Shown: in pieces, positions 1 through 11,830 of the stretch | Position numbering within the stretch: position 1 is the stretch's first letter | How the letters are laid out: the number at the start of each line of letters is the position of its first letter | Origin: Pelobates cultripes | Lineage: Eukaryota > Chordata > Amphibia > Anura > Pelobatidae | Reading direction: 5' to 3' | Length of the DNA: 64,000 nucleotides | Assembly (NCBI GenBank): GCA_933207985.1 | Contig: OW240920.1 | Location: forward strand, 149,451,826-149,515,825 | Notes under the pieces: model-generated | Seen by the model: only the letters and a program-made list of their open reading frames with translations | Database searches by the model: none | Told to the model about the DNA's origin: nothing | Made by a program: the position numbers and the translations under genes

Positions 1-1641
1 TACACAGTGATTTACCCCATCACACGGCACCTGACAGTGAGGGGTTAATCCAAGGTACACAGTGATTTACCCAATCACACGGCACCTGACAGCGAGGGGT
101 TAATCCCAGGTACACAGCGATTTACCACATTACACGGCACCTGACAGCGAGGGGTTAATCCCAGGTACCCAGCGATTTACCACATTACACGGCACCTGAC
201 AGCGAGGGGTTAATTCCAGGTACCCAGCGATTTACCCCATCACACGGCACTTGACAGCGATTGGTTAATCCCAGGTACACAGCGATTTACCCCATCACAC
301 GGCACCTGACAGCGAGGGGTTAATTCCAGGTACCCACCGATTTACCTCATTACACGGCACTTGACAGCGATTGGTTAATCCCAGGTACACAGCGATTTAC
401 CACATTACACGGCACCTGACAGCGAGGGGTTAATCCCAGGTACACAGCGATTTACCACATTACACGGCACCTGACAGCGAGGGGTTAATCCCAGGTACAC
501 AGCGATTTACTCCATTACACGGCACCTGACAGCGAGGGGTTAATCCCAGGTACACAGAGATTTACTCCATTACACGGCACCTGACAGTAAGGGGTTAATC
601 CCAGGTACACAGCGATTTACTCCATTACACGGCACCTGACAGTGAGGGGTTAATCCCAGGTACATAGCGATTTACCTCATTACACGGCACCTGACAGCGA
701 GGGGTTAATCCCAGGTACACCGTGATTTACTACATTACACGGCACCTGACAGCGAGGGGTTAATCCCAGGTACACAGCGATTTACTCCATTACACGGCAC
801 CTGACAGTAAGGGGTTAATCCCAGGTACATAGCGATTTACCTCATTACACGGCACCTGACAGCGAGGGGTTAATCCCAGGTACACCGCGATTTACCCCAT
901 TACACGGCACCTGACAGCGAGGGGTTAATCCCATGTATAGACAGATTTACCCCATCACACAGCACCTGACCATGAGGGGTTAATCCCAGGTATAGACAGA
1001 TTTACCCCATTACACGGCACCTGACAGCGAGGGGTTAATTCCAGGTTTAGACAGATTTACCCCATCACACAGCACCTGACAGCTAGGGGTTAATCCCAGG
1101 TATAGACAGATTTGCCCCATCACACAGTGCCTGACCACGAGGGTATAGACAGATTTGCCCCATCACATGACACCTGCAAGTGAGGGGTTAATCACAGGTA
1201 TAAACAGATTTACCCCATCACACAGCACCTGACCGTGAGGGGTTAATCCCAGGTATAGACAGATTTACCCCATCACACAGCACCTGCAAGTGAGGGGTTA
1301 ATCACGGGTATAAACAGATTTACCCCATCACACAGCACCTGCAAGTGAGGGGTTAATCACAGGTATAAACAGATTTACCCCATCACCCAGCACCTGACCG
1401 TGAGGGGTTAATCCCAGGTATAGACAGATTTAGCCCATCACACAGCACCTGACAGCAAGGGGTTAATCCCAGGTATAGACAGACTTACCCCTTCACACGA
1501 CACCTGCAAGTGAGGGGTTAATCCCAGGTATAGACAGATTTAGCCCATCACACAGCACCTGACAGCAAGGGGTTAATCCCAGGTATAGACAGATTTAGCC
1601 CATCACACAGCACCTGACAGCGAGGGGTTAATCCCAGGTAT
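1..1641. repeat. 55-bp tandem repeat array (minisatellite), about 30 units
   Basis: A unit of 55 bp is repeated head to tail; the phase is visible at 1, 56 and 111. Each unit carries the conserved words GATTTAC, GGCACCTGACAG and GGGGTTAATCC. Two subfamilies follow one another: units with TACACAGCGATTTAC up to about 935, then units with TATAGACAGATTTAC and CACAGCACCTG to the end. One unit near 1137-1147 is shortened by a small deletion. The array continues off the left edge of the window. No gene is seen inside it. Confidence 0.95.
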
Positions 1642-2211
1642 AATAAGCTATTAATAGAAAATTATCACGGAGGATCAGCGCTGAATATGGTCACAGGAAA
1701 TAATATATTTAAAAGGCAGCACACCTACAGGTGTAAAGGGGTTCCCTCTTGATACCACACACTATGCAATAGAAAAGGAAAAGGAGAGAGAAGGTTGCTC
1801 CTTAAAAAATTGAATGTACCAAAAATAAAATGAGCAGAAGTAATATTTACAATAAAACAAGTGTAGTCAAAATACAATGGTATGTAAAAAGTATTAAAAA
1901 GTCTTGAAGGTAACAGCCAGACTGAATAAAATCAGAGATTCTTAAAGGTGGAGTGCTTGTGATTCCTGAAGTACATGCAAAACATAAAAAAGAGAACTCC
2001 AATGGTACAGTATAGTATACATTAGTATAGTATACATTAAGATATACAATAGGCTACATTATAAAATCTATATGGAATCAATCTTACTCACATTTACCAG
2101 AGCTCTATCAAGCTCTGGTGTATACAGCGTGAAGTGGAATGATCCCCACTTCTAGGATGTATGTGGTAGGTAGATTCTTCAGATTTTAGGCAATGTTGGA
2201 CATTTCAAACC
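1642..2211. other. Non-coding AT-rich stretch between the 55-bp array and a fold-back element
   Basis: No gene or recognised repeat is seen, apart from a short hairpin around AGAGCTCTATCAAGCTCT near 2100. The 12-bp word AATAAGCTATTA lies at 1642-1653, just after the 55-bp array, and again at 4018-4029, where the 40-bp array begins. The whole block 1654-4017 could therefore be an insertion into the edge of the 40-bp array. Confidence 0.5.
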
Positions 2212-2929
2212 GGGAAGATAAAAAATGGGAAATATAGTGCTCGCTGTAAAAGTAAAACTATAAGATAATTTACAGAATAGGAGATGTACTCACATTTGTT
2301 TGAGCAGGTTTACTGCTCAATGAGTAGGGCACTAGTGGTATTATCTCCACCTAGGATTCTTTAGTCCTCTTTAAGATGTTAAATCTGGATGCCAAATTGA
2401 GAAGATATTTAAAAATTCCTTTATTGGTATTTTATTTTTATATATTTTATTTATTTATAACACTACTCATCGAGCAGTAAATCTGCTCAAACAAATGTGA
2501 GTACATCTCTTATACCAGTGATGGCGAACCTATTGCACACGTGCCACAGGTGGCACGCCGGGCCCTCTCTGTGGGCACGCAGCCATAGGTTCGCCATCAA
2601 TGCAGAGTAGGCACCTGCCTGCCCAAAACAGCAGGCGCCTACTTTGCTTCCGTGTCGGGAGGCAGGGGGAGGGATCTCTGAAGCAGCTCCCCTGTCCTCC
2701 CGCGAGCAAGCTGTGTGGAGCGTTGATGCGCGTTACCATGGCAATGCTCCACACAGCATCCCTCCCCCTGCTGCTTCACAGATCCCTCCTCCTGCCTCCC
2801 GACCCAGAAGCAGTACTTACCACCACTGGACCACCAGGGATTGCTGTGTCCCCCCCCCTCCTTCATTAAAGGTAAGAAGGAGGGAGGGGGATACTGATTT
2901 AGTACACTTTTTTTTTTAAAACACGTTTA

Positions 2930-3345
2930 CCCCCCCACACCCCATCCCCACACACACAGCACCCCTACCCCCCCACACACAGTACCCCTACCCCCCACAC
3001 ACAGCAACCCTACCCCCCACACCCTACCCCCACACACACAGCACCCTACCCCCACACAGCACCCTACCCCCCACACACAGCACCCCTACCCCCACATCCC
3101 TACCCCGCAGCCCCTACCCCCCACACACAGCAGCCCTACCTCCCACACAGCACCCCCACCAACACACACAGCACCCTACCCCCACAGCACAGCACCCTTA
3201 CCCCCGCCAAGCACCCCTACCCCCCACAAAGCACAGCACCCCTCTCACACACACAGCACCCCTCATACACACACACACACATACACACACACACATACAG
3301 CACCCCTCATACACACACACACAGCACCCCTCACACACACATACA
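2930..3345. repeat. Degenerate minisatellite of CCCCACACACAGCACCC type
   Basis: A low-complexity C- and CA-rich array with a variable unit, roughly ACCCCCACACACAGCACCCCT, lies inside the hAT-like element. It changes strand character at about 3346 into a GT-rich array. The open frames read through it are composition artefacts. Confidence 0.85.
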
Positions 3346-3712
3346 CTACACCCCTCAATGCAGTATGTGTGTGTATTCAGCAGTCTGTGTGTGTGCATGT
3401 ATTCAGCAGTCTGTGTGTGTGTGTATGTATTCAGCAGTCTGTGTGTGTGTGTGTGTATGTATTCAGCAGTCTGTGTATGTATTCAACGGACTGTGTGTGT
3501 ATGTATTCAGCAGTCTGTGTGTGTGTGTACCCAGCAGTCTGTGTGTGTGTACTCAGCTGTCTGTATGTGTACTCAGCTGTCTGTCTGTATGTGTATTCAG
3601 CAGACTGTGTGTGTGTGTATTCATCAGTCTCTGTATTCAGCAGTCTTGTGTGTATGTGTATTCAGCAGACTGTGCATGTACTCAGCAGTCTGTTTGTATG
3701 TATTGCATTTGT
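3346..3712. repeat. GT-rich minisatellite, unit about GTGTGTATTCAGCAGTCT
   Basis: Repeated GTGTGT(A)TGTATTCAGCAGTCT units of about 18-30 bp are seen, with variable GT tracts and a few diverged copies (TACTCAGCTGTCTG). The Cys/Val-rich frames through it (MCVYSAV and similar) exist in all three frames and are not genes. Confidence 0.85.
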
Positions 3713-4017
3713 TGGAGATACTAATAAATATAAGCTTAATTTTATCTATTTATATCATTATTTAAAATTTGTACCATTGAACTCTCTGTTGTTGTGTTCT
3801 TTTAAAACAAAAGTTGTTAATTAGTTCGGACAACAGTACGAGTTGTTTTTTCTAAACTTAAACCTCAGTATTCAGGTTTAATTGCCGTGTTGGCACTTTA
3901 AGGAAAAAAAAGTTGGCATGCATTGCGGTTTGGGCACTCGGGCTCAAAAAGGTTCGCCATATACTGTAAATTATCTTTTAGTGAGCACTATATTTGCAAT
4001 TTTTAAATCTTTTCTCT

Positions 4018-4290
4018 AATAAGCTATTAACCCTTACACTGCCCCAATAAGCTATTCTCACAGTATATACCCTTACAATGCCCCTAATAAGCTACTCGCA
4101 GTATTAGCCCTTACACTGCCCCAAATATGCTATTCTCGCAGTATTAACCCTTACACGGCCCCTAATAAACTATTCTCACAGTATTAACCCTTGCATTGCC
4201 TCTAATAACCTATTCCTAAAGTATTAACCCTTACACTGCTCCTAATAAGCTATTCTCACAGAATTAACCCTTGCACTGCCCCAATAAGCT
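4018..4290. repeat. 40-bp tandem repeat array, left block
   Basis: About seven copies of the 40-bp unit (AATAAGCTATTCTCGCAGTA, then TTAACCCTTACACTGCCCCT) precede the L2-like LINE. The same array resumes at 7627, so the LINE inserted into a pre-existing array. Confidence 0.9.
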
Positions 4291-4570
4291 ATTTACATAT
4301 GCCCTTCGCTGCTACACTCCCCCCTTCTCTCATCTCATGCCTTACACTCATTTTTTTACTCTCTCACTCCAACCCACAATCGATCTCATCCTAGACCCCA
4401 TGCACACAAAACCCATTCACACCTCCTGTCACTTTTTCTCCTCCTACTTCTAGCAGCTGGTGATGTCTCTTCCAATCCAGGGCCCTTCACCTTCTCTACA
4501 CATACTAAGACAACAGAAACAGACAGAAACCCCATAAACCTCATGCCCTTTACCCTCACTTACCAAAATT

Positions 4571-5278
4571 AATTGTGCACTCTGGAATGCCCGCTCCATC
4601 TGCAGTAATTTAAAATCAACAACCATACACGACTTTTTCATCTCAAACTCACTCATATTGCTTGCACTTACAGAGACCTGGCTGTCCTCCTCTGATAGCG
4701 CTACTCCTGCCTCTTTATGTTTTGGTGGGCTACAATTCTCTCACACTCCCAGACTCAACTGTAAAGGAGGCGGTGTAGGCATCCTTCTCTCCCCTCAATG
4801 TACCTTTCAACCAATCATAACTCCCACTGCCCTATCCTTTTCTTCTTTTGAAGTTCACACTGTCCGCCTATTTAAACCCACTCCTTTAAGAATTGCTATC
4901 ATCTACCGCGCCCCTGGTTATCCTAGACTATTTGTTGAGCACTTTTCTTCCTGGCTTCCCCACTTCCTCTCATCTAGCACTCCTTCCCTTATACTTGGGG
5001 ATTTCAATATCCCAATCAATAACCCCAATTGCACTGATGCCTCTCGTCTGCTCTCTGTAACCTCCTCCTTTGGCCTTGCGCAATGGTCCAATCTAGCAAC
5101 CCATACAGCAGGAAACACTCTTGACCTTGCCTTCACCAACCTCTGTACTGCCTCTAATCTCTCCAATATTCCCTTTCCTCTATCTGACCACCATCTGCTG
5201 ACTTTTGACATTGGCATACCTAAGACCCAATTGACACCACCGTCTGAACATCTCTCACAGAAACCTCCCATGTCTTGA
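4571..5278 (+). pseudogene. L2-like LINE endonuclease domain
   Basis: The open frame reads through the endonuclease of the LINE; the first ATG is at 4658 but the homology starts further upstream, near 4571. Visible motifs are LTETWL near the start, GGGVGILLS, IYRAPG, LILGDFNIPI (catalytic Asp/Asn) and LSDHHLLTFD (catalytic Asp-His pair) near the end. The family cuts target DNA to prime reverse transcription. The frame stops at 5278, before the linker to the RT, so the protein is broken. Confidence 0.8.
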
Positions 5279-5393
5279 CCTAGAACATTTCTCCACTAAT
5301 CTCCAAACTCTCCTTTTACCTATCTCAAACCTCACCTGTCCTAGTTCTGCAACCTACTTCTACAATTCCACCCTCTCTTCTCAACTAGACATC

Positions 5394-7341
5394 ATGGCAC
5401 CTTGTACATTTAAATGCCGCAGGCCCCCCCAACAACAACCCTGGCACACCAAGCTCACTCGATACCTCCAAAAAGGCTCCAGAACTGCTGAACGCTGTTG
5501 GAGAAAGTCTCACTGTGCATCTGACTTTCTCCACTATAAATTTATGCTGAGCTCATACAGCTTGGCTCTTTCCTCTGCAAAAGTTAATTACTTCAATACC
5601 CTCATAACCACACTCTCCCGCGAACCCAAACGACTATTTCACGCATTTAACTCTCTTCTTCGCCCTGCTGTTCCTCCCCCACCTACTAACTTGACCGCCT
5701 CAGACTTTGCAACTCACTTCACTGACAAGATCTCTACAATCAGAGATCTCTCATCTTTCTTCTTCCCCTTATAATACTTCCCCTAACTTCACTCCCTCTG
5801 CTGTTCTATGTTCATTCGCAACCGCTACATTGGATGAAGTTTCTGCTCTGCTCCAGTCCTCCCGCCCCACCACCTGCTCCCTAGATCCAATTCCATTGCA
5901 TCTCATCCGTACTCTGTCTTCTTCTCTTTCTCCACCTCTCACTAAAATTCTCAATCTCTCTCTCTCCTCTTGTATATTTCCATTGCCCTTCAAACATGCA
6001 ACTGTAACCTCAATTCTAAATAAGCCCAATCTTGACCCTAACTCCCCATCCAAATATTGTCCTGTCTCGCTACTGCCTTTTGCATCCAAGATCCTTGAAA
6101 AAATTGTGTATGCGAGATTGACAGACTTCCTCGAGTCCAACTCTCTGCTAGACCCGCTTCAGTCTGGTTTCCGCGCTAAGCACTCTGTGGAAACGGCACT
6201 GACCAAAGTATCCAATGATCTACTCGCTGCAAATCTCATGGTCACTACTCTATCCTAATTCTCCTTGACCTGTCTGCGGCTTTTGACACTGTTGATCATC
6301 AACAGCTTCTTCTCATCCTCCGCAATATCGGTCTACAAGATACTGCTCTCTCCTGGTGCTCCTCCTACCTCTCCCAGCGCTTTTTCAGTGTTTCTTTCTC
6401 TGGCTCTGTTTCTTCTCCCCAACTACTCTCTGTTGGTGTCCCCCAAGGTTCAGTCCTTGGTCCCCTACTGTTCTCCATCTATACTGCCTCCCTTGGTAAA
6501 CTCATTAGCTCCTTTGGCTTCCAATATCATTTCTATGCAGATGACACGTAAATCTACCTGTCCTCTCCTGATCTCTCCCCGTCCCTCTTCACTAGTGTCT
6601 CTGACTGCCTCTCTGCTGTTTCTAACTGGATGGCTGCCCACGTCCTTAAACTAAACTTGACCAAAACTGAGATTCTGGTCTTTCCTCCCTTAAGTGTTGT
6701 TACTCCTGTGTCTGTCTCCCTCCAAGTCAACACTTGCTACCATCAGCTCCAGCACGCAGGCTCGCTGCCTAGGTGTTCTCTTTGACTTCGACCTCTCCTT
6801 CAAGCCTCATGTTCAATCTATCACCAAATCCTGTCATTTCCATCTAAAAAACATTGCGCGCACCCGCCCCTACTTAACGCCAGATGCGACTAAGGTGTTG
6901 GTCCATTCCACTGTCCTTTCTCGCCTTGACTACTGTAATCCGCTTTTCAGTGGTCTTACGTGCTCCCAACTAGCACCGTTACAGTCCATAATGAATGCGG
7001 CGGCAAGGCTCATCTTCCTGTCCACACACACCTCCCATGCCTCACCCTTCTGTCAATCCCTACATTGGCTTCCTATAAAATATAGAGCTCAATTTAAAAT
7101 TCTGGTTCTTGCTTTCAAATCTCTACATAATGCTGCTCCCACCTATCTATCCTCCCTTATACACAAGTATGTCCGTCTAGGCCCTTACGATCTGCTGAAG
7201 ACTTACGTCTATCTTCTGTCCGCACTCCCACCTCTGATGCTCGCCTTCAAGATTTCTCGAGGGCTGCACCGTTCCTGTGGAACTCGCTTCCCTCCTCCGT
7301 TAGATGCTCACCCAGTCTCCACTCCTTCAAAAAATTGTTAA
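5394..7341 (+). pseudogene. L2-like LINE reverse transcriptase, frameshifted, with a stop next to the active site
   Basis: Three frames are needed to read the RT. 5707-6258 carries the N-terminal part ([30 protein letters not shown]). A frameshift near 6240 leads to [15 protein letters not shown] and [19 protein letters not shown]. The catalytic YADD is followed two codons later by TAA at 6549-6551, where the family usually has Gln. 6694-7341 holds the C-terminal region (LGVLFDFDLSFKPHV, LDYCNPLFSG, LHWLPI). All catalytic motifs can still be recognised, so the decay is moderate, but the copy is dead. Confidence 0.85.
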
Positions 7342-7626
7342 AAACCCACTTCTTCATAAAAGCGTATCCATTAAACTGTTAATAGCTCCTGACTGATTCC
7401 TCTTCTGCAACTGTCATTAGTCTAATACTATCCTTACCTTTTTGTGTCATTTTACCCCACTCCCTCTAGCATGTAAGCTCATTGAGCAGGGCCCTCAACC
7501 CCTCTGTTCCTGTGTGTCCAACTTGTCTGGTTACAACTACATGTCTGTTCGTCCACCCATTGTAAAGCGCTGCGGAATTTGAAGGCGCTCTATAAATATC
7601 ATAATAATAATAAATAATAATTATCA

Positions 7627-10600
7627 TAATATTCACCCTTACACTGCCCCTAAAAAGTTATTTTCATAGTATTAACCTGTACACTGCCCCAAAAAGCTAT
7701 TCTCACAGTATTTATCCTTACATTGCCCCTATAAGATATTCTTGCAGTATTAACCCTTACACTGCCCCAATAAGCTATTCTCGCAGTATTAACCCTTATA
7801 CTGCCCCTAATAAGCGATTCTTGCAGTATTAACCCTTACCCTGCCCCTAATAAGTGATTCTTGCAGTATTAACCCTTACACTGCCCCTAATAAGCTATTC
7901 TCGCAGGATTAACCCTTAAACTGCCCCTAATAAGCTTTTCTCACGGTATTAACCCTTACACTGCCCCCAATAAGCTATTCAAATGGTATTAACCCTTACA
8001 CTGCCCCTAATAAGCTATTCTTACGGAATTAACCCTTACACTGCATCTAAAAAGATATTCTAGCAGCATTAACCCTTACACTGCCCCAATCAGCTATTCT
8101 CACAGTATTTACCTTACATTGCCCCTAATAAGCTATTCACACGGTATTAACCCTTACACTGCCCCAAAAAGCTATTCTCACAGTATTTACCCTTACATTG
8201 CCCCTATAAGATATTCTTGCAGTATTACCCCTTACACTGCCCCTAATAAGCTATTCTCGCAGTATTAATTCTTACACTGCCCCTAATAAGCTATTCTTGC
8301 AGTCTTAACCCTTACACTGCCCCTAATAAGCTATTCTCGCAGTATTAACCCTTAAACTGCCCCTAATAAACTATTCTCATGGTATTAAGCCTTACACTGC
8401 CCCTAATAAGCTATTCTCACAATATTAACCCTTACACTGCCCTTAATAAGCTAGTCTTGCAGTATTTACCCTTACACTGCCCCTAATAAGCTATTCTCAG
8501 GGTATTAACCCTTACACTGCCCCTAATAAGCTATTCTCACTGTATTAACCCTTAAACTGCCCCTAATAAGCTATTCTCACAGTATTAACCCTTACACTGC
8601 CCATAATAAGCTATTCTTGCAGTATTAACCTTACACTGCCCCTAATAAGCTATTCTTGCAGTATTAACCCTTAAACTGACCCTAATAAACTATTCTCATG
8701 GTATTAACCCTTACACTACTCCAATAAGCTATTCCTGCAGTATTTATCCTTACACTGCCCCTAATAAGCTATTCTCATGGTATTAACCTTTACACTGCCC
8801 CTAATAAGCTCTTCTCACAGTATTAACCCATACACAGCCCCTAATAAGATATTCTCACTGTATTAACCCTTAAACTGCCCCCAATAAGCTATTCTCACAG
8901 TATTAACCCTTACACTGCCCCTAATAAGCTATTCACATGGTATTAACCCTTACACTGCTCCTAATAAGATATTCTCACGGAATTAACCCTTACACTGCCT
9001 CCAATGAGATATTCTCACAGTATTAACCCTTACACTGCCCCATATAAGCTATTCTCGCAGTATTAACCTTTACACTGCCTCTAATAAGCTATTCTCATGG
9101 TATTAACCCTTACACTGTCCCTATTGAGCTATTCTCGCAGTATTAACCCTTACACTGCCCCTAATAGGCTATTCTCGCAGTATCAACCCTTACACTGCCT
9201 CTAATAAGCTATCTGAGAATTAACCCTTACACTGCTCCATATAAGCTATTATCACAGAATTAACCCTTACACTGCCCCATATAAGCTATTATCGCAGAAT
9301 TAACCTTTACACTGCATCTAATAAGCTATTATCTCAGAATTAACCCTTACACTGCCCCTAATAAGCTATTCACATGGTATTAACCCTTACACTGCTCCTA
9401 ATAAGATATTCTCACGGAATTAACCCTTACACTGCCTCCAATAAGATATTCTCACAGTATTAACCCTTACACTGCCCCATATAAGCTATTCTCGCAGTAT
9501 TAACCCTTACACTGCCTCTAATAAACTATTCTCATGGTATTAACCCTTACACTACTCCAATAAGCTATTCCTGCAGTATTTATCCTTACACTGCCCCTAA
9601 TAAGCTATTCTCATGGTATTAACCTTTACACTGCCCCTAATAAGCTCTTCTCACAGTATTAACCCATACACAGCCCCTAATAAGATATTCTCACTGTATT
9701 AACCCTTAAACTGCCCCCAATAAGCTATTCTCACAGTATTAACCCTTACACTGCCCCTAGTAAGATATTCTCACAGTATTTACACTTACACTGCTCCTAA
9801 TAAGCTATTAACACATACAGTGCCCCTAAAAAGATATTCTCGCAGTATTAACCTTTACACTGTCCCATATAAGCTATTCTCACAGTATTAACACTTACAC
9901 TGCCCCTAATAAGCTATTCACATGGTATTAACCCTTACACTGCTCCTAATAAGATATTCTCACGGAATTAACCCTTACACTGCCTCCAATAAGATATTCT
10001 CACAGTATTAACCCTTACACTGCCCCATATAAGCTATTCTCGCAGTATTAACCCTTACACTGCCCCATATAAGCTATTCCTGCAGTATTAACCCTTACAC
10101 TGCCTCTAATAAGCTATTCTCATGGTATTAACCCTTACACTGTCCCTATTGAGCTATTCTCGCAGTATTAACCCTTACACTGCCCCTAATAGGCTATTCT
10201 CGCAGTATCAACCCTTACACTGCCTCTAATAAGCTATCTGAGAATTAACCCTTACACTGCTCCATATAAGCTATTATCACAGAATGAACCCTTACACTGC
10301 CCCATATAAGCTATTATCGCAGAATTAACCTTTACACTGCATCTAATAAGCTATTATCTCAGAATTAACCCTTACACTGCCTCTAATAAGCTATTCTCGC
10401 AGTATTAACCCTTACACTGCCCCTAATAGGCTATTCTCGCAGTATTATCCTTACACTGCCTCTAATAAGCTATTATCGGAGAATTAACCCTTACACTGCC
10501 CCATATAAGCTATTATCGCAGAATTAACCTTTACACTGCATCTAATAAGCTATTATCTCAGAATTAACCCTTACACTGCCTCTAATAAGCTATTATCGCA

Positions 10601-10808
10601 GAATTAATCCTTACACTGCCCCATATAAGCTATTATCGCAGAACTAACCCTTACACTGCCCCTAATAAGCTATTCTCGCAGAATTAACCCTTACTGTTCC
10701 ATATAAGCTATTATCGCAGAATTAACCCTTACACTGTCCCAATAAGCTATTCTCATGGTATTAACCGTTACATTGCCCCTAATAAGCTATTCTCACAATA
10801 TTTACCCT
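7627..10808. repeat. 40-bp tandem repeat array, main block, about 79 units with higher-order duplications
   Basis: The unit is CTAATAAGCTATTCTCGCAG followed by TATTAACCCTTACACTGCCC (40 bp). Variants such as CCATATAAGCTATTATCGCAG and CTAATAAGATATTC recur in fixed order, showing segmental duplication inside the array. For example, the series containing TGTCCCTATTGAGC at 9116 recurs at 10141 (offset 1025 bp), and the ACTACTCCAATAAGC series at 8715 recurs at 9551 (offset 836 bp). No gene is seen. Confidence 0.95.
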
Positions 10809-11142
10809 GGAAAATAATATTCTCCTCCTTATGTCTGCGCTGATGGGAATATACAAGATTAATCTAAATATAAGGGTTGTGATTTTTGAATATAATTACA
10901 CAGTAATTGAATACACAGTGTGTAAGGAATTTGTTTTAGGGTGTAAAGCAAACTGTTTTAGGATATTGAGCTATTTGTTTTGGTTGAAGCTGTCCAGCGA
11001 TACATAGCACAGAAGGACAGTGGAGTGAATTGTTCAGTTATTTTTACTCTTGAAGAAATGAAAGTGTTGGGTTTCTTTGACCATTAAGGCAGTGCCGGAG
11101 ACAATCCCATAAGTGGAGATGCTGAGCGAGCAGACTTGCCTC
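10809..11142 (+). promoter_or_regulatory. Upstream region of the myosin gene
   Basis: The unique sequence between the satellite and the TATA box is only about 330 bp long. It contains an AT-rich TTATTTTTAC at 11038-11047, one base off a MEF2-type consensus, and CCATTAAGG at 11080-11088, one base short of a CArG box. Both are suggestive for a muscle gene but weak. No ORF is present. Confidence 0.35.
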
Positions 11143-11150
11143 TATATAAA
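11143..11150 (+). promoter_or_regulatory. TATA box of the myosin heavy chain gene
   Basis: TATATAAA lies about 40 bp upstream of a GT splice donor (CAGTCA|GTAAGT, exon end 11188). This matches the usual arrangement of sarcomeric myosin genes: a TATA promoter and a very short noncoding first exon. Transcription would start near 11172-11180; the exact base cannot be told from sequence. Confidence 0.65.
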
Positions 11151-11171
11151 CCATCCATCCTCTCCTGGAGC

Positions 11172-11324
11172 AGAAAGGACTTCAGTCAGTAAGTAGTGGT
11201 CACTTGGAGGGGACGTGCATGTATCTGATGGAGGCTGAGTGCAATGCCACAATGTTACCAATAACGCTTTTCTTATCTTTCTATTAAAAGGGGGGAATCT
11301 TTTGACCAAGGTTGTCACTAACAG
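11172..11324 (+). other. Candidate noncoding 5'UTR exons 1 and 2 of the myosin gene
   Basis: Exon 1 would run from about 11175 to 11188 (donor GTAAGT). Exon 2 would run from 11291 to 11324 (acceptor CTATTAAAAG, donor CAG|GTGAGT). The ATG-bearing exon starts at 12156 after ATTACAG. Two short noncoding exons before the start codon are the known plan of vertebrate sarcomeric MYH genes, which supports the reading. Confidence 0.6.
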
Positions 11325-11830
11325 GTGAGTTTCCATGGCGTGGAATTTGGAATCATAGAAAATGTTATTTTGTATTCTAATTTGAGCTCACATGTACATG
11401 GTCACAACGGGCTATATTTACTAAATGTTTCTTGCACATTTTCTCCCAGAAACATTTTGCAATTTGATGATCACCTCACTATAACACATTGGGGACATTC
11501 ACACAACATGCATTGCAAATTGTACCCAAAACCAACTAATTCTCCAAACCAGCTATTTTCCATTTCAGTTATTCTAGTTTCTTGTTGGCAGTTTATTGAA
11601 TTAATAGAGGATAATCTCCTGGATACCTGACCTTATGGAAAGTGTTAGCCAATACAAACTGGATAAATCACTATTCCATGCAGCACGTTCTTAGCTCCAA
11701 ACAGTCCTGACATTAGTCTCAGGGGGTCCATAGATCCCTCTAAACCTCATTCACACACTGACTGGACTAAGAGAGCTGCTGTATCATTCAGTGAAAAGTC
11801 AAGGTAATAATGATGTGGCCCACAGACTCT

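Larger units (their letters stand above)
2516..3966. mobile_element. Non-autonomous hAT-like DNA transposon
   Basis: The left end reads CAGTGATGGCGAACC and the right end, on the other strand, CAGTATATGGCGAACC. These are matching terminal inverted repeats of the CAGTG...GGCGAACC type seen in non-autonomous hAT elements. A nested hairpin lies at 2608-2642. No transposase ORF is present; the interior is mostly simple repeats. A clean 8-bp target duplication is not visible (TCTTATAC on the left, TAAATTAT on the right), but the broken palindrome around it shows that it is an insertion. Confidence 0.65.
2212..4017. mobile_element. Fold-back (long inverted repeat) element split by a hAT-like insertion
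   Basis: The left arm, about 2212-2331, contains ATATAGTGCTCGCTG, GATAATTTACAG, GATGTACTCACATTTG and GTTTGAGCAG. It reappears as its reverse complement in two blocks: 2462-2515, and, after the intervening element at 2516-3966, 3967-4012 (TAAATTATC then GTGAGCACTATAT). Removing the insert gives an imperfect palindrome with arms of about 100-120 bp and a loop of about 130 bp. There is no ORF. It could be a MITE or fold-back DNA transposon; the superfamily is not resolved. Confidence 0.7.
4291..7626 (+). mobile_element. L2-like (CR1 superclade) LINE, near full length but mutated
   Basis: A non-LTR retrotransposon sits in the 40-bp satellite. After a short 5' leader, the + strand encodes an AP-type endonuclease, then a reverse transcriptase, then a 3' end reading GTAAAGCGCTGCGGAATTTG followed by an (AAT)n-like tail at about 7600-7626. 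I assign L2 from the motifs [25 protein letters not shown] and YADDT and from the short-repeat tail. Frameshifts and a nonsense codon make it inactive. Its 3' end is shared with fragments at 11831-11912, 45861-45963 and 63119-64000. Confidence 0.85.

Noticed and set aside
1..1641. CRISPR-like array
   Set aside because: Units are contiguous 55-bp tandem copies without unique spacers, in a vertebrate context.
3198..3824. Overlapping Cys/Val-rich open frames on both strands
   Set aside because: They read through CA/GT minisatellites in all frames and have no non-repeat content.
7627..10808. CRISPR-like or telomeric repeat (TTAACCC word)
   Set aside because: The word is one part of a 40-bp satellite unit; no TTAGGG tract and no unique spacers.
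11080..11088. CArG box upstream of the myosin gene
   Set aside because: CCATTAAGG is one base short of the 10-bp consensus; mentioned only as a weak hint.
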